This document shows, one piece after another, positions 41,761 through 45,634 of a stretch of DNA of 45,634 bases. This DNA is from UM-FILTER-40-17 sp032251335. GTDB lineage: Bacteria > Bacteroidota > Bacteroidia > Flavobacteriales > Flavobacteriaceae. The stretch spans positions 1 through 45,634 of the forward strand of contig JAVVDW010000019.1 in assembly GCA_032251335.1 (NCBI GenBank), written 5' to 3'. Position 1 is the first letter of the stretch, and each line of letters begins with the position of its first letter. Below the pieces are notes generated by a model. The model was not told the origin of the DNA. It did not search any database and worked only from the letters and a program-made list of their open reading frames with translations. Made by a program: the position numbers and the translations under genes.

Positions 41761-42040
41761 AAGTTGGAAAGACATAAAAGACACCGTTTACGGTAAAAAA
41801 GGAACTGAAAGAAGAGATGAGCTTGAAAGAGACTTTGAATCCTTCAAAATTGGACTGCTTTTACGCAACGCTCGTGAAGAAAAAAACCTGACCCAAGAGC
41901 AACTTGGCGAATTGATTAACAAAAAAAGAACTTACATTTCTCGTGTGGAAAACAATGGCAGTAATCTGACTTTAAAAACTTTGTTTGACATTGTTGAAAA
42001 AGGACTTGGAGGAAAGGTTAATATTTCAATCAAAGTCTGA
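41750..42040 (+). CDS. higA: HigA-like XRE family antitoxin
   Basis: A 96-residue antitoxin. The helix-turn-helix lies at about 33-88: LLLRNAREEKNLTQEQLGELINKKRTYISRVENNGSNLTLKTLFDIVEKGLGG. The N-terminal 30 residues (SWKDIKDTVYGKKGTERRDELERDFESF) are the usual contact region for this toxin group. It should neutralise the upstream toxin and repress the promoter at 41368-41398. It overlaps higB by 11 bases. Confidence 0.92.
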   Translation: METKSWKDIKDTVYGKKGTERRDELERDFESFKIGLLLRNAREEKNLTQEQLGELINKKRTYISRVENNGSNLTLKTLFDIVEKGLGGKVNISIKV

Positions 42041-42190
42041 TATAAAGTACGTTTTACAATATCGGCTATAGCAAATGCGGGCGATGGTGCTAAAATGAAA
42101 ATAATCACACAAAATAAACTAACCACTAATCGGAAAGGGAAGTGCCTTGAAATCCTGCACTTGCCATAGCCAAGTACCGGCAAGGCAAAA

Positions 42191-42350
42191 TTGACACACA
42201 GGAGTATGATTATCATATGGCCTTCCACGCCTGTGCTGAGCGCAGTCGAGGTATGTCCATTAAAAATCAATTAATATAAACAGATGAAACGCCCATGTAA
42301 AATTATTGACACATAGGAGTATGATTATCCTAGGGCGTTCCGTGTGACAG
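42191..42350. repeat. copies of the hairpin repeat seen at 10061-10261 (inverted)
   Basis: A full unit spans 42281-42346, with arms CAGATGAAACGCCC and GGGCGTTCCGTGTG. A partial unit at 42193-42230 contains an exact 22-base match, on the opposite strand, to 10213-10234. Between them at 42231-42252 is a TGAGCGCAGTCGAGG motif that belongs to the other repeat family (27520-28091). The 42041-42190 stretch before them has no gene that I recognise. Confidence 0.75.
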
Positions 42351-42494
42351 ATAAAAACAAATAAAATAAACACATGAAATCTGTTTACGAAATCCACTAA
42401 AACCATATTCCACAATTTTTTATAACTTTACCTGACGCTAAGAACCATCTTCAAACACAAATCATTCAAAATACTACTAACCAAAACCTACCAC

Positions 42495-44315
42495 ATGAAA
42501 ACCACACACCCTTTGACTTTTTTTACCGGCCTGATGCTATTGTTTCTGATAACAGGCTGTGGCGATGAACCACAAAAACCTAAAGCAGACATCAACGATT
42601 GGTTTGACAGCCAATACGAAGAATATTTGCAACTGCATCCGATGGAACTCACCACTCAAGGGCGAAAAGCACATTACGATAAGCTTGACGATTTGAGCCT
42701 GGAAGGCATGCTTGAAGAATTGGCTTGGCGTGAGCAAAGTGTGACAGCGCTTAAAGAAACCTTTGATTACGAAACACTCAACGAGGTTGACAAAGTGTCT
42801 TACGATTTGTGGGTGAAAGAGCTGGAACAGCAAAAAGCAGCCGTAACCTATGAAAAATTCAACTATGTGTACAACCAAATGCGAGGTTTTCATGCACAAT
42901 TGCCTAATTTTCTCATCAATCTACACCGTGTAGACAGCTTGTCTGATATGCAAGCCTATATTTCGCGCATCAAAGAAATAGGCAGGGCGCTCAACCAACT
43001 TACCGATCGCGCACAAAATCAAGCAGATGCAGGTATTTTGCCGCCGCGTTTTGCCTTAGAAATCGTATTGAAACAAAGCAAAGATCTTATCAACGGACAG
43101 CCATTCAGCAAAGGTGAAAACATCGCCATTTGGACAGATGCCTTGTCTAAAATAGACCAATTGGTTGCCTCCGGAAAGATAGATGCATCTGAAGCAGATG
43201 CACTCAAAGCAGATGCAGAAAAAGCCCTTCAAGAAAACTTTAAACCGGCCTACGATCGCTTAATTGTTTGGCTCGAAAAATACATACCCGAAGCCGAAGA
43301 AAAACCCACAGGCGTCAGCAGACACCCGGGTGGTGAAGACTTCTACGCACATCGCCTACAGCAAATGACCACCACAAATTTGACAGCAGACGAAATACAC
43401 AACATCGGACTCAAAGAAGTGGCGCGCATACAAAGCGAAATGGAATCCATCAAAGAAAAAGTAGGTTTCAAGGGTAGTTTGCAAGACTTTTTTGCCTTTG
43501 TCAACAAAGATTCTCAGTTTTACTACCCCAACACAGACGAAGGCAGACAAACCTATTTGGATGAATCTGAAAAATTCCTGGCTGAAATTGAACAAAAACT
43601 ACCCGATTATTTCGGCATATTGCCCAAAGCTGATTTGGTGGTAAAAAGGGTAGAAGCTTTTCGGGAGCAAGATGGCGCGCCGGCACATTACAGGCAAGGT
43701 ACGCCCGATGGCAGCCGCCCCGGGACTTATTACATCCATTTGTTGAATATGCAATCGCTCAACACGAGCAATTTGGAAGGCATTGCTTATCACGAAGGCA
43801 ATCCCGGTCACCACATGCAAATTTCTATCGCGCAGGAGTTAACCGGTATTCCAAAATTCAGAACCCAAGGTGGTTTCACTGCCTATGTAGAAGGTTGGGC
43901 TTTGTACTCCGAACTCTTGGCAAAGGAGATGGGTCAATACGAAAATCCGTATTCAGATTTTGGCCGTTTGACCAACGAAATTTGGCGTGCTATTCGGTTG
44001 GTGCTCGACACAGGCTTGCATGCCAAAGGCTGGACAGAGGCGGATGCCATCAAATATTTTAGCGAAAATTCGCCGGTGCCCATTGGTGCCATTACCGCCG
44101 AAGTGCAGCGCTATATGGTGATTCCGGGGCAAGCCACCGGCTACAAAATCGGGATGCTCAAAATATTGGAACTTCGCCAAAAAGCTAAAGATGCCTTGGG
44201 CGACAGTTTCGACATCAAAGGTTTTCACGACACCGTACTTGGCGGAGGCGCTTTGCCATTAGACATTCTCGAACAGCTGGTGGACAAATGGATAGCCGAT
44301 AAAAAGGCGGGTTGA
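42495..44315 (+). CDS. DUF885 family lipoprotein metallopeptidase
   Basis: A 606-residue lipoprotein. The signal peptide ends in a lipobox, LITGC, with C22 as the lipidated Cys, so it is anchored at the cell envelope. The zinc motif HEGNPGHH at about 433-440, in the family pattern HExxxGHH, lies in the C-terminal half. RPGTYYIHLLNMQSLN and EGWALYSELLAKEMG around it are typical of DUF885 peptidases. These may cut peptides or dipeptides in the periplasm. It is a single gene with no close partner. Confidence 0.9.
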   Translation: MKTTHPLTFFTGLMLLFLITGCGDEPQKPKADINDWFDSQYEEYLQLHPMELTTQGRKAHYDKLDDLSLEGMLEELAWREQSVTALKETFDYETLNEVDKVSYDLWVKELEQQKAAVTYEKFNYVYNQMRGFHAQLPNFLINLHRVDSLSDMQAYISRIKEIGRALNQLTDRAQNQADAGILPPRFALEIVLKQSKDLINGQPFSKGENIAIWTDALSKIDQLVASGKIDASEADALKADAEKALQENFKPAYDRLIVWLEKYIPEAEEKPTGVSRHPGGEDFYAHRLQQMTTTNLTADEIHNIGLKEVARIQSEMESIKEKVGFKGSLQDFFAFVNKDSQFYYPNTDEGRQTYLDESEKFLAEIEQKLPDYFGILPKADLVVKRVEAFREQDGAPAHYRQGTPDGSRPGTYYIHLLNMQSLNTSNLEGIAYHEGNPGHHMQISIAQELTGIPKFRTQGGFTAYVEGWALYSELLAKEMGQYENPYSDFGRLTNEIWRAIRLVLDTGLHAKGWTEADAIKYFSENSPVPIGAITAEVQRYMVIPGQATGYKIGMLKILELRQKAKDALGDSFDIKGFHDTVLGGGALPLDILEQLVDKWIADKKAG

Positions 44316-44324
44316 CGTTACAAA

Positions 44325-45050
44325 TTATTTTACCTTGTTGGCCAAAGTATCGTGGTGTTCAAGCAGTAGCGAACGCAGATAGCTTCCAATAAAATTGACA
44401 CCCTCAAAACCGGCTTTTTTGGCGGCCGCGTCTTCTTGTTCGAAGCTGATGCCGCCATCTGCCGCATATTCTTGCAGGTTTTGGTAACTACCTATGGTGA
44501 AATTGTCCCATGCCGGACCAAACACTCTGGTGAATATTAGATTTGGGCGGTGATTGATGTGGCTGTAGAAGACATTTTCCATTTCTCTTTGCTTCAACAA
44601 CTCCGATTGTTTACCGGCCAAGGCTGTGAAAATTTCGATATGAAAAAGGTTGTAGTTGTCAAAGGCGTTGATGAAAGTTTGTAGATCCGGCCCCGAAACG
44701 ATGGCTTCTTCCTGAAAACTCACCAAATCGAAAAAGGCGTCGCCATACTTTTTTTCAATGGACTGGGAAGCGGTTCTTTTGTTGGTTTCCACAGCTGAAA
44801 AATAAGAATCTAAGGCTTGTATGGGATAAATCAGCATCAAATCCCAATGGTCGCCTTGGCTGTGTCGCAGCAAATAGGGTTTTTCTATACCCAATTTTTG
44901 GTGTTGTGTCATATCCGTTTTTATCACAGAAATCAGATTGAGCAATTCGCCGGGTTTGGCCCTTAGTAAGTTTACACGATAGAGTTGGGTTTGCGCCTGT
45001 GACGTAAAAGAAGCAGCTAAAACAATCAGGGTGATAAGTATTCGTTTCAT
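44325..45050 (-). CDS. exported protein of unknown function
   Basis: A 241-residue protein with a signal peptide (MKRILITLIVLAASFTSQAQ). The mature part is helical and beta-mixed, with repeated LYRVNLLRAKPGELLNLISVIKTDM and RHSQGDHWDLMLIYP segments, the latter resembling dimeric ferredoxin-like (ABM/NIPSNAP-type) folds. I do not recognise a named family. It converges with the DUF885 gene, with 9 bases between stops. Location is the periplasm or the outer membrane. Confidence 0.75.
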   Translation of the reverse strand: MKRILITLIVLAASFTSQAQTQLYRVNLLRAKPGELLNLISVIKTDMTQHQKLGIEKPYLLRHSQGDHWDLMLIYPIQALDSYFSAVETNKRTASQSIEKKYGDAFFDLVSFQEEAIVSGPDLQTFINAFDNYNLFHIEIFTALAGKQSELLKQREMENVFYSHINHRPNLIFTRVFGPAWDNFTIGSYQNLQEYAADGGISFEQEDAAAKKAGFEGVNFIGSYLRSLLLEHHDTLANKVK

Positions 45051-45372
45051 TTTTTATAATTTATAGATGGATTAAATGTGATTTTGCTTTGGGTGTTCTA
45101 AAATATGGAATCAAGAAATTTTTTTAAATATAAACCAAAAACTCTTATTGCATTATCAATGCGTTTTATGTGTTGAATGAATTTTTAAATAGGTTTTAAC
45201 TAATAACGTTTTGCGTGTATGTGCAGTATGGGATTAGAAACACTTTTCTGTCCGTTTAGCACAAAGTTTCTTTGAAGCACAGGCCTTGATTTTACCGCTT
45301 CACCCGCTAGCGTTCTTGATCTTGTCGGATGTTGCATAGTTTTTTTAAAGCATAATCCCTTGATTCTAACCA
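45051..45372. other. intergenic region with no gene seen
   Basis: No open frame with coding character, no tRNA and no member of the two repeat families. The left half is very AT-rich. The stretch 45199-45345 is near-neutral in composition and begins TAATAACGTTTTGCG, which resembles spacer-like sequence I associate with accessory-gene boundaries in this phylum; that resemblance is from memory only. Confidence 0.4.
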
Positions 45373-45633
45373 TCACTTAGCCGCTTTAATGGGCATGACA
45401 ATATCTGCCAGTTTGATGTCCATTAATTTCAGGTTGTTGCGGATTTCATTGTCTTTCTCTCGCAACTTCTGATAAGCACGGTGGATGATTTCGATTTGCT
45501 CTTTTTCCGATTTGCCTTCTATGCGCTCAAAATCCCGCTCTGCATATTTGATAAATTCAATACCCGCTTTTTCAAAGTCTTCTTTAAAGTACAACTCCAT
45601 CACCATAGCATCTATCACTTCTTCAAATAGTTT
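45373..45633 (-). CDS. C-terminus of a probable Eco57I-type restriction-modification protein (5' beyond window)
   Basis: The frame is open to the window edge, so the first residues are missing. The tail KLFEEVIDAMVMELYFKEDF and the following helical, charged region (AERDFERIEGKSEKEQIEI, REKDNEIRNNLKLMD) resemble the C-terminus of Eco57I-like fused endonuclease-methyltransferases, which commonly end in a segment of the form LFEELIDAMVYELYFPEE. The catalytic domains cannot be seen. The direction is leftward and it ends in front of an unknown exported protein, 322 bases away. Confidence 0.5.
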   Translation of the reverse strand, partial: KLFEEVIDAMVMELYFKEDFEKAGIEFIKYAERDFERIEGKSEKEQIEIIHRAYQKLREKDNEIRNNLKLMDIKLADIVMPIKAAK

Positions 45634-45634
45634 G

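Overview
The window looks like chromosomal DNA of a member of the Bacteroidota, most likely a flavobacterium-like organism (class Flavobacteriia). The reasons are: several start sites lie near Bacteroidota-type -7 boxes (TAnnTTTG) and lack clear Shine-Dalgarno sequences; there are families largely confined to this phylum (DUF3857/transglutaminase pairs, a DUF5686 outer-membrane protein behind frr, a CBM9/DUF5916-type barrel, a START-like protein beside a class IV aminotransferase, tandem DUF368 genes next to a TPR protein and aroE); and a long L25/Ctc protein follows prs. The genus cannot be named from what is visible.

Layout. 1-8372 is the end of a surface polysaccharide locus read rightward: a truncated gene, two GT2 enzymes, a GT32-like DXD transferase, a GT4 enzyme, a QueC-like PP-loop ATPase, an FkbM methyltransferase, a GT2/GT27-type transferase and a polysaccharide pyruvyltransferase. 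Base composition swings from about 50-60% GC to under 20% GC inside single genes, so the locus is a recombination mosaic. 8386-10261 holds a PAP2 phosphatase, a small unknown protein, a parDE toxin-antitoxin pair and a hairpin repeat array. 10435-17621 is a leftward three-gene unit: a secreted TPR/MORN-type repeat protein and two DUF3857 transglutaminase-like proteins, one with an intact catalytic triad and one without. 17761-23398 carries a MATE pump, tRNA-Met, a START-like protein, a class IV aminotransferase homologue lacking its PLP lysine, a methyltransferase, tRNA-Leu, prs and rplY. 23523-27366 is the leftward unit pyrH-frr-DUF5686. 27490-28091 is a block of nested palindromic repeats. 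28117-41080 is mostly housekeeping: CBM9-type barrel, CPBP protease, lpd, cystathionine gamma-synthase-like enzyme, TPR protein, two DUF368 lipid translocase candidates, aroE, a methionine gamma-lyase-like enzyme divergent from an Lrp regulator, and a formimidoylglutamase. 41404-42350 is a higBA-type toxin-antitoxin pair followed by further copies of the hairpin repeat seen at the parDE locus. 42495-45050 holds a DUF885 lipoprotein peptidase and a secreted protein of unknown function, and the last bases are the C-terminus of what is probably an Eco57I-type restriction-modification protein.

How the parts work together. The polysaccharide genes, PAP2 phosphatase and DUF368 pair all bear on undecaprenyl-linked envelope assembly. 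pyrH, frr, prs and rplY are core nucleotide and translation genes. The two PLP gamma-family enzymes, Lrp and HutG point to amino-acid sulfur and nitrogen metabolism. The accessory signals (two toxin-antitoxin pairs, two families of structured repeats, a restriction-modification fragment, mosaic glycosyltransferases) lie in the gaps between conserved blocks. No complete, clearly new multi-gene system is visible. The best candidates for a second look are the QueC-like enzyme in the glycan locus, the covarying hairpin repeat found next to both toxin-antitoxin pairs, and the paired active/inactive transglutaminase proteins.
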